This document shows, piece by piece, positions 24,111-32,953 of a stretch of 41,930 nucleotides of DNA. The notes beneath the pieces are model-generated. The model did not search any database. It was not told the DNA's origin and worked only from the letters and a program-made list of their open reading frames with translations. The position numbers and the translations under genes were made by a program. Each line of letters opens with the position of its first letter. Within the stretch, counting starts at the first letter, position 1. The stretch is from an uncultured Eudoraea sp. (GTDB taxonomy: Bacteria; Bacteroidota; Bacteroidia; Flavobacteriales; Flavobacteriaceae), in assembly GCF_947258525.1 (NCBI RefSeq), contig NZ_CAMYIP010000078.1, positions 1 to 41,930 of the forward strand, written 5' to 3'.

Positions 24111-24743
24111 ATGCGCGTATTATCTACTAATATTGGAAATTTAACCCCAATAACCTGGAATGGGAAGGAACTCCACACAGGTATATATAAATACCCTACG
24201 AATTCCGCTTTATTGCTGGAAAAAGAAACGGTAGCAAATGATGCTATAGCAAACCGAAAAGTTCATGGCGGGATTTACAAAGCTTGTTATCTCTTTTCCG
24301 CTAAGCACTACCCTTATTGGGAAAAACGCTATCCTAATCTGGATTGGAATTGGGGAATGTTCGGAGAAAACCTGAGCATTAGTGACATGGATGAAACCCA
24401 AATTAGAATAGGTGATATCTATAAAATTGGTTCGGCATTAGTGCAGATAACTCAGCCAAGGGAGCCTTGTTTTAAATTAGGCATTAGGTTTGGGACACAG
24501 CAGATTTTGAAAGAATTTATTGATCATGGCTTCCCCGGGATGTATGTAAGAATACTTGAAGAAGGCAAAGTATCTCCGGAAGATGAACTTAAACTTATTA
24601 AACCTTCGGATAATTTATTAACTGTCTATCAATTTTTTCAATTGCTTTATGCAAAGAAGAAAGATAAAAAACTCGTAAAACTAGCCTTAGAAAATATGGC
24701 TCTACCGGAAAACAAAAGAGTTGGACTAAAAAAATACTCATAA
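24111..24743 (+). CDS. MOSC domain protein (YiiM-like)
   Basis: Protein of 210 residues with an MOSC domain, the sulfur-carrier beta-barrel found in molybdenum cofactor sulfurases and in YiiM-type reductases. Diagnostic parts are ANRKVHGGIYKACYLFS, WNWGMFGENLSISDMDE, and QPREPCFKLGIRFG, where the cysteine would carry sulfur or bind the molybdenum cofactor. A C-terminal helical region (about 165-210) resembles the 3-alpha domain of YiiM. No redox-partner or cofactor-biosynthesis genes adjoin. It converges with the secreted protein gene and shares a terminator with it. Confidence 0.9.
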   Translation: MRVLSTNIGNLTPITWNGKELHTGIYKYPTNSALLLEKETVANDAIANRKVHGGIYKACYLFSAKHYPYWEKRYPNLDWNWGMFGENLSISDMDETQIRIGDIYKIGSALVQITQPREPCFKLGIRFGTQQILKEFIDHGFPGMYVRILEEGKVSPEDELKLIKPSDNLLTVYQFFQLLYAKKKDKKLVKLALENMALPENKRVGLKKYS

Positions 24744-24767
24744 AAAAAGGGGCTAAAAAGCCCCTTT
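24742..24767. terminator. Shared terminator between convergent genes
   Basis: AAAGGGGC and GCCCCTTT form an 8-bp stem with a 6-base loop. The T run is longest on the minus strand (seven), so it serves the secreted protein gene best, and the MOSC gene as well. Confidence 0.85.
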
Positions 24768-24788
24768 AAAACCAAACTAAACAATCTA

Positions 24789-25373
24789 CTAATTAACTAC
24801 TATATCTTCATAGTAGATATTTTTACCTTCTTTAACTACTACGGTGTACTGGTCTTCGTAGGCCGATTCGAAGTTAAAGGCTTTAGTTATTACTGTTTCG
24901 TTCTCAATTACCTCTTTGTATAATGTGCGGTTATTACTGTCAAAAACTTTGATTTGCACATCTTTACCCTCCAGATTAAGTAAATTAAGAAAGAGTCTAT
25001 CTCCCTTGATGCGGAATACAGGCTTTGTGTTTTCAATTCTTTTCAGAATTTTCACCTCTTTATTCTCAACACTTATAGGATAGACCAACGTCCTTAAGGC
25101 ATCTTCTACTTCAAAGTAATAAGAACCACTTTCAAGTTCATTCAGATCAAACTTCTTAGAATAAGAGGTTTCTGAAACTTTCTCAGAAAATATGATGTTC
25201 TGATCTTCATCAATTATCTTAAGAAAGGTCTTGTCGTGTTGCGTGTCTAATTCTACAACTAAGCTTTTGGATTCACCATTTTTTATCAAGCTTAATTTAG
25301 GTTCTCTTGCCATGCCAACTACTGTAGTAAACATTAAGGCGATCATTGCGGTAAACTTCAAATTTAATTTCAT
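24789..25373 (-). CDS. Secreted beta-rich protein of unknown function
   Basis: Protein of 194 residues with a signal peptide (1-22, MKLNLKFTAMIALMFTTVVGMA). The mature part is rich in beta strands and reads like two small immunoglobulin-like modules (DLNELESGSYYFEVED, then VIENETVITKAFNF), similar to DUF3244 or filament-associated secreted proteins of Bacteroidetes. No catalytic motif. A good promoter (TTG-N23-TAAGTTTG) lies upstream and a terminator downstream, so it is a single-gene unit. Confidence 0.75.
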   Translation of the reverse strand: MKLNLKFTAMIALMFTTVVGMAREPKLSLIKNGESKSLVVELDTQHDKTFLKIIDEDQNIIFSEKVSETSYSKKFDLNELESGSYYFEVEDALRTLVYPISVENKEVKILKRIENTKPVFRIKGDRLFLNLLNLEGKDVQIKVFDSNNRTLYKEVIENETVITKAFNFESAYEDQYTVVVKEGKNIYYEDIVVN

Positions 25374-25410
25374 AACATTTCGTTTTAGAGTTAATGAATA
25401 ATTTACAGGG

Positions 25411-25444
25411 CAAACTTACACCCAGTAATTCACCCGAACTACAA
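25411..25444 (-). promoter_or_regulatory. Promoter of the secreted protein gene
   Basis: On the minus strand TTG (25442-25444), 23-base spacer and a perfect TAAGTTTG (25411-25418), 37 bases before ATG 25373. Confidence 0.5.
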
Positions 25445-25526
25445 CAAGATTTTCAAATTTATATCCTATTTTAACTCAAGTTTGAGTAGTTTGAAGCATA
25501 CAGGTTAATATTCCACATATTTTAGG

Positions 25527-25534
25527 TAATTTTG
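25527..25534 (+). promoter_or_regulatory. -7 element of the AraC-AlkB gene pair
   Basis: Perfect TAATTTTG, 53 bases before ATG 25588; only TTA at the -33 distance (19 bases). Confidence 0.45.
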
Positions 25535-25587
25535 CAACAATCTTAAAAATAAAGGTTGAGTAATTTTACATTATCAATCATTAAAAA

Positions 25588-26460
25588 ATGAAAAAGTTAA
25601 AACCGGCTTTTGAAGCCATTGCCCCGAATTTCGGGCATTCATTTACGTATCAAAAATTTGATTCTACTAAACACAACAAAGACAATTTATGGCACTATCA
25701 TCCCGAAATAGAATTGGTTTATGTTAACGGAGGAGCGGGGAAACGGCAGATTGGAAGTCATGTTTCCTGCTATACAGATGGCGACTTAATTTTAATTGGA
25801 AGTAATTTACCTCATTGTGGATTCACGGATAAGTTTACCGGAAATAAAAGTGAGATTGTAATACAAATGAAGGAAGACTTTTTGGGTAATTCTTTTTTTG
25901 ATATTCCCGAGATGAAGCAAACCCGGACTTTGTTTGAAATTGCGAGAGGTGGTGTTGCATTCTTTGGCGAAACCAAAAATATTGTAGGTGAAAAACTGGA
26001 AAAACTTAAAAATGAATCGGATTTTGAACAATTATTGTCCATTTTGTCCGTATTGAATGAGCTGGGAAATTCCAAGGATTTTAAAGTATTGAATGCAGAG
26101 GGATTTTCATTTAAAACAGATATTGAGGATAACGACCGAATAAATATCGTTTTTAATCATGTAAGAAATAATTTCAAAGAAGAGGTAACCCTTGCCGAAA
26201 TTGCAGATAAAGCAGGGATGACAGTTCCATCATTTTGCAGGTACTTTAAAAAAATTACGAACAAGACCTTTATTCAATTTGTAAATGAATATCGCCTGGT
26301 GCACGCATCAAAATTGCTTGCTGAACAACCTATGAGCATTACTGACGTTTGTTATGAAAGTGGTTTTAATAATTTTTCACATTTTAATAAATCATTTAAG
26401 GGATTTACCGGTCAAAGTCCATCGGAATTTCGGAACAGGTTAAAAAAGGTAGTCCAATAA
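25588..26460 (+). CDS. AraC-family regulator with cupin sensor domain
   Basis: Protein of 290 residues. An N-terminal cupin-type sensor (about 15-110; LWHYHPEIELVYVNGGAGKRQ, IGSNLPHCGF) is followed by an AraC double helix-turn-helix (about 190-290; VTLAEIADKAGMTVPSFCRY, ITDVCYESGFNNFSHFNKSF). This resembles sugar-responsive AraC proteins. The AlkB-like gene begins 18 bases downstream, so the two are probably co-transcribed, but the regulator has no Ada-type methyl-acceptor domain, so a link to alkylation damage is not shown by sequence. Confidence 0.92.
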   Translation: MKKLKPAFEAIAPNFGHSFTYQKFDSTKHNKDNLWHYHPEIELVYVNGGAGKRQIGSHVSCYTDGDLILIGSNLPHCGFTDKFTGNKSEIVIQMKEDFLGNSFFDIPEMKQTRTLFEIARGGVAFFGETKNIVGEKLEKLKNESDFEQLLSILSVLNELGNSKDFKVLNAEGFSFKTDIEDNDRINIVFNHVRNNFKEEVTLAEIADKAGMTVPSFCRYFKKITNKTFIQFVNEYRLVHASKLLAEQPMSITDVCYESGFNNFSHFNKSFKGFTGQSPSEFRNRLKKVVQ

Positions 26461-26478
26461 CAGAAAAAACTGCGAAAA

Positions 26479-27057
26479 TTGTTGAAACTGCAACTCAGGG
26501 ATAGTGATATTACTTATTTCTCCGATTTTCTCGATCGTGAGAAGGCCAGTGCCTATTTTGAGATGCTTAAATCTTCGGTGCCCTGGCGTCAGGATGAAAT
26601 AAGAGTTTATGGTAAGATATATTCACAGCCCAGGTTAACGGCGTTATATGGAAATAATAATCGCTCTTATTCCTATTCAGGTATTGTTATGAAGCCTATG
26701 CCATTTAATGAAACCTTATTTGATGTCAGGGAAAAAATATCGAGCCTGACTGATGTTGAATTTACGAGTTGTCTTCTAAATCTTTATAGAGATGGCAAGG
26801 ACAGCAATGGGTGGCATTCAGATGATGAAAAGGAACTGGGAAAGAATCCGGTAATTGCTTCTGTTTCACTGGGGCACGAGCGCTATTTTCATCTGAGGCA
26901 TAAGAAATTAAAGCATTTAAAGCACAAGATCCTCCTGGAACACGGAAGCCTTCTTCTTATGCGTGGAGAAACACAACATTTCTGGCATCATCAAATAGCC
27001 AAAACAAGAAGGCCTATAGGAGAAAGGATTAATCTCACTTTCAGGGTTATCGCATAA
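26479..27057 (+). CDS. AlkB-like 2-oxoglutarate/Fe(II) dioxygenase
   Basis: Protein of 192 residues of the AlkB family (ABH2/ABH3-like), which oxidatively removes alkyl groups from nucleic-acid bases. Iron ligands are H113 and D115 in NGWHSDDE and H171 in FWHHQIAK; R183 and R189 (ERINLTFR) would hold 2-oxoglutarate. The start must be TTG 26479 (or the adjacent TTG 26482), because the first ATG is at residue 29, inside the conserved region. The gene follows the AraC gene after 18 bases and ends at a strong terminator. Confidence 0.92.
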   Translation: MLKLQLRDSDITYFSDFLDREKASAYFEMLKSSVPWRQDEIRVYGKIYSQPRLTALYGNNNRSYSYSGIVMKPMPFNETLFDVREKISSLTDVEFTSCLLNLYRDGKDSNGWHSDDEKELGKNPVIASVSLGHERYFHLRHKKLKHLKHKILLEHGSLLLMRGETQHFWHHQIAKTRRPIGERINLTFRVIA

Positions 27058-27058
27058 T

Positions 27059-27090
27059 AAAAAAATCGACTTGTAGAAGTCGATTTTTTT
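27059..27090. terminator. Perfect bidirectional terminator between the AlkB and nuclease genes
   Basis: AAAAAAATCGACTT and AAGTCGATTTTTTT form a perfect 14-bp stem around GTAG, with T runs on both strands. It begins directly behind the AlkB stop. Confidence 0.92.
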
Positions 27091-27262
27091 ATACCTTTTG
27101 TTTTGGTGCTGCATACTATCTTTAACACTTTGGTATACTATGTCAATTTCCTCATATACAACCTTATTAAAATAACTTAAAATAATGATGAAAAGACATA
27201 AACCATCGCCATACCCCCTATTTATTAGACAAATGGTATTCTAATTTTTTATTTATTCCAGC

Positions 27263-28036
27263 CTAACTAAAAATATCATTTAACACTCTGGCCAAACGCA
27301 ACCCCCCTTTTTGCAATTGTTTCTCCACCATGTCCCAATATTTATAGCTATAGGAATACCTCAACTTTTCACCTTTCTCAACTGAGTTATAAATTTCGTC
27401 AGCCAATTCCTGCGATTCCGCTACCCAATCCAGAATGGTCCCTTTTTTTATTTCTCTGATCTGTTCTTTGCTAAGAGTTGGTAACTCCCTTGAAAGTTCA
27501 CTATAACTCATTCCATAATCGTCAATCATATGTGAGTCCCAAACCCGATGCAAATTACTTCCTTTTCCAAACCACTGCAGCTGAATATCATTTCCTCCTT
27601 TATCTTTTTTGCGCCCGGCATGTAATGGTTGATGTAGATCACCGATTAAATGAATCAGCATTTTTAAATAAAATACTTTGTCTTCTTCAGCACTGCTCTC
27701 ATTCTTTAGTATTTCAATACATCTTTGAATTCCCATTACCAAATCACCATTAGGGCTTGGTTCTATCTCTGAATATTTCTTGCCCGATGGTATATTTACG
27801 TAATGCCAGGCTGAGAAATTTTTAAAGGCCCTATCCGACTTAATTGCATCTGCATAATTAGAAACTGCTGCCAGACTTTGCCCCTTCAGCAATTTTGAAA
27901 CTGCCCGTTTGGTTTTTCTGTTCAAATGACCCTGAGCTAGTTCCCCAACAACCCGATGCCCTGTTTTTGCCCAGAAATTTGAATTACCCATTACCAAATG
28001 GACACTTAAAAAAAGTAATAAAATTATGCTCCTCAT
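27263..28036 (-). CDS. Secreted S1/P1 nuclease
   Basis: Protein of 257 residues of the zinc-dependent S1/P1 nuclease family, acting on single-stranded RNA and DNA. A signal peptide (1-17) precedes the mature start, where W22 would provide the first zinc ligand. Other family ligands are present: H27 (KTGHRVVGE), D63 (YADAIKSD), H78 (WHYVN), H129 and D133 (LIHLIGDLHQPLH), H139, D150, H163 and D167 (HRVWDSHMID). Probably periplasmic or exported, where it would serve phosphate or nucleotide scavenging. Divergent from the penicillin-binding protein gene, with about 40-100 bases between. Confidence 0.95.
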   Translation of the reverse strand: MRSIILLLFLSVHLVMGNSNFWAKTGHRVVGELAQGHLNRKTKRAVSKLLKGQSLAAVSNYADAIKSDRAFKNFSAWHYVNIPSGKKYSEIEPSPNGDLVMGIQRCIEILKNESSAEEDKVFYLKMLIHLIGDLHQPLHAGRKKDKGGNDIQLQWFGKGSNLHRVWDSHMIDDYGMSYSELSRELPTLSKEQIREIKKGTILDWVAESQELADEIYNSVEKGEKLRYSYSYKYWDMVEKQLQKGGLRLARVLNDIFS

Positions 28037-28136
28037 AACTAATTTTTTTCAAAATTAAAGAATAGGCATTAATGTATTGTTAAGGCATGGCTTATTTTCA
28101 TTAATAAATGTCATCTTGCACCTAAATTTTATCAAA

Positions 28137-30386
28137 GTGATTTTTAAACGGATAAAATCTCCGCTTTTACGGTATTCGCTTATAATAGCCTCCCTGTTCA
28201 TTGGGATAACAGCAGTTTTTGTATTTAGTATTTATTTTGGAGTATGGGGAGTACTTCCGGACAAGAAGTCATTGGCAGAAATTCAACATCCAAGGGCTTC
28301 GGAGATATTCACCGCTGACAGTGTTCTTATTGGTAAATATTACCTCAATGACAGACAGCCTATACTTTATAAAAACATACCAAAACATTTAATAAATTCT
28401 CTAATAGCAATTGAAGATGAACGTTTTTATGATCATTCTGGCGTAGATTATAAAAGTTTGTTCCGAGTTGCGATTAAAACAATTTTATTACAAAATGAAG
28501 CATCCGGAGGTGGTAGTACTTTAAGCCAACAATTGGTCAAAAATCTTTATCCAAGAACTAGAAATGGAACATTTTTTTTGGCTATTGATAAAATCAAAGA
28601 AATGATAATTGCTTCCAGACTTGAAAAAATATATAGCAAGGAAGAAGTTTTGGAGCAATATCTAAATACGGTTTCCTTTGGCGACAATACTTTTGGAATA
28701 GAAAGCGCTTCTATAAAATTCTTTGGCAAAGGAGCTAACAAACTCCGTATTGAGGAATCAGCAGTTCTTGTTGGAATGCTTAAAGCCACTTACACATATA
28801 ATCCAAGAGTTTTTCCTAAAAAAAGTTTACAAAGAAGAAATCTGGTATTGAAGGCCCTGGAAGAAAATGATTTTATTAAAACAGATGAAAAAGACAGCCT
28901 CATGTCACTGCCGTTGGCCTTAAATTATACTGATTACGATCATAACAGTGGATTGGCGCCGTACTTTAGGGAAGAGGTTCGAAAACGAGTCTTAAGCTGG
29001 TGTAAAAATCAAAATGACCAGGGAAATTCTTACAACATTTATACATCAGGACTCAAAATTTACACAACCCTCGATTATAAAATGCAGATTCTAGCAGAAG
29101 AGTCAATGAAAACTCATATGAAAGGTCTTCAAAGAAAATTTGAAAAGAGTTATGGTAATTCGGCTCCCTGGCTAACCAATAAAGATTTAATTCTTAAAGT
29201 AGTTAAAAATTCAACCGCCTACCAGAATCTAATAGCACAAGGGTTAAATGAGCAACAAGCCTTGAATGCCTTAAGAAAGAAGAAAGTCATGAGTCTTGCT
29301 TCATGGGACGGTGAAATAGAAGTGGAAATGAGTTCAATAGACAGTGTTGCACATTACATGAAATTTCTCAATACCGGTTCCATCTCAATAGATCCAGGTA
29401 GCGGGGCGGTTAAAACATGGATAGGTGGTGTGAACTACAAAGTTTTTAAATACGATCATATTTCTCAAAGCAGAAGACAGGTAGGATCTACCTTTAAACC
29501 TATAGTGTATACAGCGGCATTGGAAAATAAAATAGCACCCTGCACTTATTTTTCAGCCGAAGAAGTGGAGTATAAAAATTTTGAGGGTTGGTCCCCTTCA
29601 AATTCCGGGGATAAAGATGAAGTTTTCATGAATTATTCCATGGAACAGGCTTTAAGTAATTCAGTAAATACGGTTGCCGTAAAGGTTTTGGAAAAAACAG
29701 GAATAGAAAATGTCATTGATCAGGCTAAAAAGATGGGGATCACTTCAGATTTACCGAATTTACCATCATTAGCGCTAGGTGCAGGCGAAATAGGTGTTGA
29801 AGAAATGGCGGGAGCCTATGCTTGTTATGTAAATAAGGGCAGAGCCGTTAAACCTTTTTTGATAAGTAGTATAACTAATTATCAGGATTCTATACTTGAA
29901 ACCATTAAGCCAACCATTTCTCCTGTTCAGTCATTTAATGAAGAAAACAGGCAAATTATGGTAGAATTTATGAAAGCAACAATTAATGAAGGTACAGGTT
30001 CCAGAATACGCTATACGTACGGACTAGAAAATGATATTGCCGGCAAGACCGGAACAACACAGAACAATAAAGATGCCTGGTTTGTTGCTATTACTCCTAA
30101 ATTAGTTCATGTAACATGGGTTGGTTTGGACAATCATGAAATTGGATTTAAGAACACTTCACTTGGGCAGGGGGCCAGTGCTGCATTACCAATTTTCGCC
30201 CTTTGGATGCAAAAATTAAACAGGGAGAAAGCTTATAACTACATAACCCGGGCCAGGTTTATGAAGCCGGATGCGGCAGTCGTTGCCATGCTTGACTGCG
30301 AACCTGAAAAACGCGATGGTTTCTTTAAAAGACTTTTCAAAAATCCTAAAAGGAAGAAAACCAAAAATTTCAAAGAAAAAAACTAG
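28137..30386 (+). CDS. Class A penicillin-binding protein (PBP1a-like)
   Basis: Bifunctional peptidoglycan synthase. Numbered from a TTG at 28077 (769 residues): membrane anchor (about 35-57), glycosyltransferase domain (95-270) with the catalytic E113 in IEDERFYDHSG and GGGSTLSQQLVKNLYPR, and transpeptidase domain (435-690) with S471-K474 (GSTFKP), SVN at 529-531 and KTG at 657-659. A basic tail ends the protein. I place the start at GTG 28137 (749 residues, beginning MIFKRIKSPLL) because that gives the usual short basic stretch before the anchor; TTG 28077 is the alternative. Confidence 0.9.
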   Translation: MIFKRIKSPLLRYSLIIASLFIGITAVFVFSIYFGVWGVLPDKKSLAEIQHPRASEIFTADSVLIGKYYLNDRQPILYKNIPKHLINSLIAIEDERFYDHSGVDYKSLFRVAIKTILLQNEASGGGSTLSQQLVKNLYPRTRNGTFFLAIDKIKEMIIASRLEKIYSKEEVLEQYLNTVSFGDNTFGIESASIKFFGKGANKLRIEESAVLVGMLKATYTYNPRVFPKKSLQRRNLVLKALEENDFIKTDEKDSLMSLPLALNYTDYDHNSGLAPYFREEVRKRVLSWCKNQNDQGNSYNIYTSGLKIYTTLDYKMQILAEESMKTHMKGLQRKFEKSYGNSAPWLTNKDLILKVVKNSTAYQNLIAQGLNEQQALNALRKKKVMSLASWDGEIEVEMSSIDSVAHYMKFLNTGSISIDPGSGAVKTWIGGVNYKVFKYDHISQSRRQVGSTFKPIVYTAALENKIAPCTYFSAEEVEYKNFEGWSPSNSGDKDEVFMNYSMEQALSNSVNTVAVKVLEKTGIENVIDQAKKMGITSDLPNLPSLALGAGEIGVEEMAGAYACYVNKGRAVKPFLISSITNYQDSILETIKPTISPVQSFNEENRQIMVEFMKATINEGTGSRIRYTYGLENDIAGKTGTTQNNKDAWFVAITPKLVHVTWVGLDNHEIGFKNTSLGQGASAALPIFALWMQKLNREKAYNYITRARFMKPDAAVVAMLDCEPEKRDGFFKRLFKNPKRKKTKNFKEKN

Positions 30387-30409
30387 CTTAAGTTAAATAC
30401 GTTGAAATT

Positions 30410-30437
30410 TTGGTAATCTTTTAAGACATTAATCTTG
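30410..30437 (+). promoter_or_regulatory. Possible promoter upstream of the DUF5916 gene
   Basis: TTG (30410-30412), 17-base spacer and TAATCTTG (30430-30437, one mismatch to TAnnTTTG). It would give a leader of about 200 bases in the 262-base gap 30387-30648; I see no terminator or RNA structure in the rest of that gap. Confidence 0.3.
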
Positions 30438-30648
30438 CAAAATTGTTTTCTTTTATTTTCTTATAAAGGTTGTAAATCAATTAAAATCCTAGATAGAAAT
30501 ACGCTAAAATATGTCGTTCACAATAGAACCCGGGTCGTTCGCAGAAAAGGTAATGACCTCTAAATAAAAAGGAAGACCTTTGTGCCAAATTTACTTTAAC
30601 GTTATGTACCTAATTATCCCCGAGCAGATAATGTCTAATCAATATTAA

Positions 30649-32880
30649 ATGGTAAAAAATCTTACTTGCTTAGTTTTATTTCTTACTTCATTAGCATTTT
30701 ACGGGCAAGTTGGAATTAAATCCCCTATTTACTACGGGCAGAATAAAACAAGGTCTTTTGTTGTCAAAAAAATTGATAATGTTATAATTCCCGATGGTAT
30801 TTTAAATGAGCCAATTTGGGAAACTGCGAATAGTGCCGATAATTTTTGGCAATATTTCCCTTTAGATTCTGTACAAGCCAAACAGCAGACTGAAATTAAA
30901 ATGCTTTATGACGATAAAAACCTTTATATCGGAATTATCGTTTATGCTGAGGGCAAGGATTATTCAATTCAATCGCTAAAAAGGGATTTCAGGGCAGGAA
31001 ACAGTGATAATATTACTTTGCTTTTTGACACATTCAATGATAACAATAATGCTTTCTTATTTGGTATAAATCCGTATGGAGTTCAAAGAGAAGGACTAGT
31101 ATCCGGAGGTGGTATAGATCGAAGAGGGTTTACAATTTCCTGGGATGTAAAGTGGCAAGGTAATTCTAAGATTTATGATTCCTGGTATACTTCGGAAATG
31201 GTAATACCCCTTACATCATTTAAATTTAAAGAAGGAGAAACAAAATGGAGGTTTAATAGTTATCGCTTTGATAACCAGTCCAACGAAACAACTACCTGGG
31301 CGAATATTCCTCAAAACCAAAATATATTCGGTTTAGGTTTTATGGGCGAAATGGTTTTTGAGAAACCACTCGGTAAATCAAGAACCCCAATGGCACTTAT
31401 CCCTTACGTAAATGGCAGCGCTCTTAAAGATTTTGAAGAAGACAACACAACTAACAAACTATCTGTTGGTGGGGATGCCAAAATTTCTATAGGTAATAGC
31501 ATGAATCTGGATATTACTGTAAATCCCGATTTTTCTCAGGTGGAGGTAGATGACCAGGTTACGAATCTCAGTCGTTTTGAAATTTCACTACCAGAAAAAA
31601 GGCAGTTCTTTATAGATAATAATGACCTGTTCGGAAGTTTTGGTGATTCCAGGGATGCAAATCCTTTTTTCTCAAGAAGGATTGGAATAGCAAATGATAC
31701 CGCAGGTAATACTATTGAAAATAAGATTATAGGAGGTGTCAGATTAAGCGGGAAGCTAACCAAAGGCCTGCGATTGGGTTTTCTTAATATTCAAACTGCC
31801 GAGGATGAAGACAACGAGATTCCTTCGAATAACAATATGATGCTGGCCCTGCAACAAACAGTTTTTTCCAGGTCTAATATTGGCTTTTTCTTTATTAACC
31901 GCCAATCTTTTGAGGATTATGATTTTGTCTTGCCGGAGGACGAGTACAACCGGGTCCTGGGAATAGATTACAATCTTATTTCAAGGGATAACGTGTGGAA
32001 CGGTAAGTTCTTTTTTCAAAAATCGTTTCAACCGGGAATTAAAGATAATGACATAGCTACAGGCGCACGTCTGGAATACAACTCCAGAAATTATAATATT
32101 TCTGGCAAATTGATTTATGTTGCAGAAGATTTCAGATCGGATTTAGGATTTGTCCGCCGCACGGATATCCTTAAAAGCTTCGTACAATTCGAACGGGTAT
32201 TCTGGCCTAGAAATAGTTTTATACAAAATCACGCATTCCAAATCTTTCCCATAGCCCTTTGGAGTCCTAGCATGGATTTGAAAAATACAGACTATGATGT
32301 AAGAGGGCAATGGCAAGCAAGATTTAGAGATCAATCCAGATTTAGTGCTGAATTCTCACATAAGTATACTTTCTTAATAGATGATTTTGACCCGACTGGC
32401 TCTGATGACGGAATACCATTACCAGGAAATCAAGGCTATTATTACAACAGTGTTCAAGTTGAATTTAATTCGGACCGCAGGAAAATTTTCTCATATTCCC
32501 TTGAACCTACTATTGGCCGATTTTTTAATGGAAACCGCTTTTCTGTTCAAGGGGGAATGACTTTTCGCTTTCAGCCCAAAGTATTTCTTTCCATGTTTAT
32601 GAGGTATGATAAAATTGAACTACCAGACCCTTACCCCAGTGCGGACATTTGGTTGATAAGTCCAAAAATTGAAGTTACATTCAGCAAATCAATATTCTGG
32701 TCAACTTTAATTCAATATAGCAATCAGAGGGATAATTTTGGTATAAATTCCAGATTGCAATGGCGCTTTGCTCCGCTTTCGGATCTATTTCTGGTGTATA
32801 ATGATAATTATTTTGTGGATGGGTTTGCACCAAAGACCAGATCCATTAATCTGAAAATTACATATTGGTTGAATATTTAG
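30649..32880 (+). CDS. DUF5916 outer-membrane protein with CBM9-like domain
   Basis: Protein of 743 residues: signal peptide (1-19, ending FYGQ), a CBM9-like sugar- or ligand-binding domain (about 40-225; IIPDGILNEPIWETA, LYDDKNLYIGIIVYAEG, TLLFDTFNDNNNAFLFG), then a long DUF5916 segment (about 235-743; ISIGNSMNLDITVNPDFSQ, LPEKRQFFIDNNDLF) that ends in aromatic-tipped beta strands (RSINLKITYWLNI), as expected for an outer-membrane barrel. Function unknown. It stands in its own unit on the plus strand, 73 bases before the DUF819 gene. Confidence 0.9.
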   Translation: MVKNLTCLVLFLTSLAFYGQVGIKSPIYYGQNKTRSFVVKKIDNVIIPDGILNEPIWETANSADNFWQYFPLDSVQAKQQTEIKMLYDDKNLYIGIIVYAEGKDYSIQSLKRDFRAGNSDNITLLFDTFNDNNNAFLFGINPYGVQREGLVSGGGIDRRGFTISWDVKWQGNSKIYDSWYTSEMVIPLTSFKFKEGETKWRFNSYRFDNQSNETTTWANIPQNQNIFGLGFMGEMVFEKPLGKSRTPMALIPYVNGSALKDFEEDNTTNKLSVGGDAKISIGNSMNLDITVNPDFSQVEVDDQVTNLSRFEISLPEKRQFFIDNNDLFGSFGDSRDANPFFSRRIGIANDTAGNTIENKIIGGVRLSGKLTKGLRLGFLNIQTAEDEDNEIPSNNNMMLALQQTVFSRSNIGFFFINRQSFEDYDFVLPEDEYNRVLGIDYNLISRDNVWNGKFFFQKSFQPGIKDNDIATGARLEYNSRNYNISGKLIYVAEDFRSDLGFVRRTDILKSFVQFERVFWPRNSFIQNHAFQIFPIALWSPSMDLKNTDYDVRGQWQARFRDQSRFSAEFSHKYTFLIDDFDPTGSDDGIPLPGNQGYYYNSVQVEFNSDRRKIFSYSLEPTIGRFFNGNRFSVQGGMTFRFQPKVFLSMFMRYDKIELPDPYPSADIWLISPKIEVTFSKSIFWSTLIQYSNQRDNFGINSRLQWRFAPLSDLFLVYNDNYFVDGFAPKTRSINLKITYWLNI

Positions 32881-32917
32881 GTTCATTTTTATAGTGAGCA
32901 GCCCCATGTAATTTCAT

Positions 32918-32925
32918 TATATTTG
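32918..32925 (+). promoter_or_regulatory. -7 element of the DUF819 gene
   Basis: Perfect TATATTTG, 28 bases before ATG 32954, no -33 TTG. Confidence 0.45.
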
Positions 32926-32953
32926 AAGGCTTTTCACAATTAAATAATCTTCC

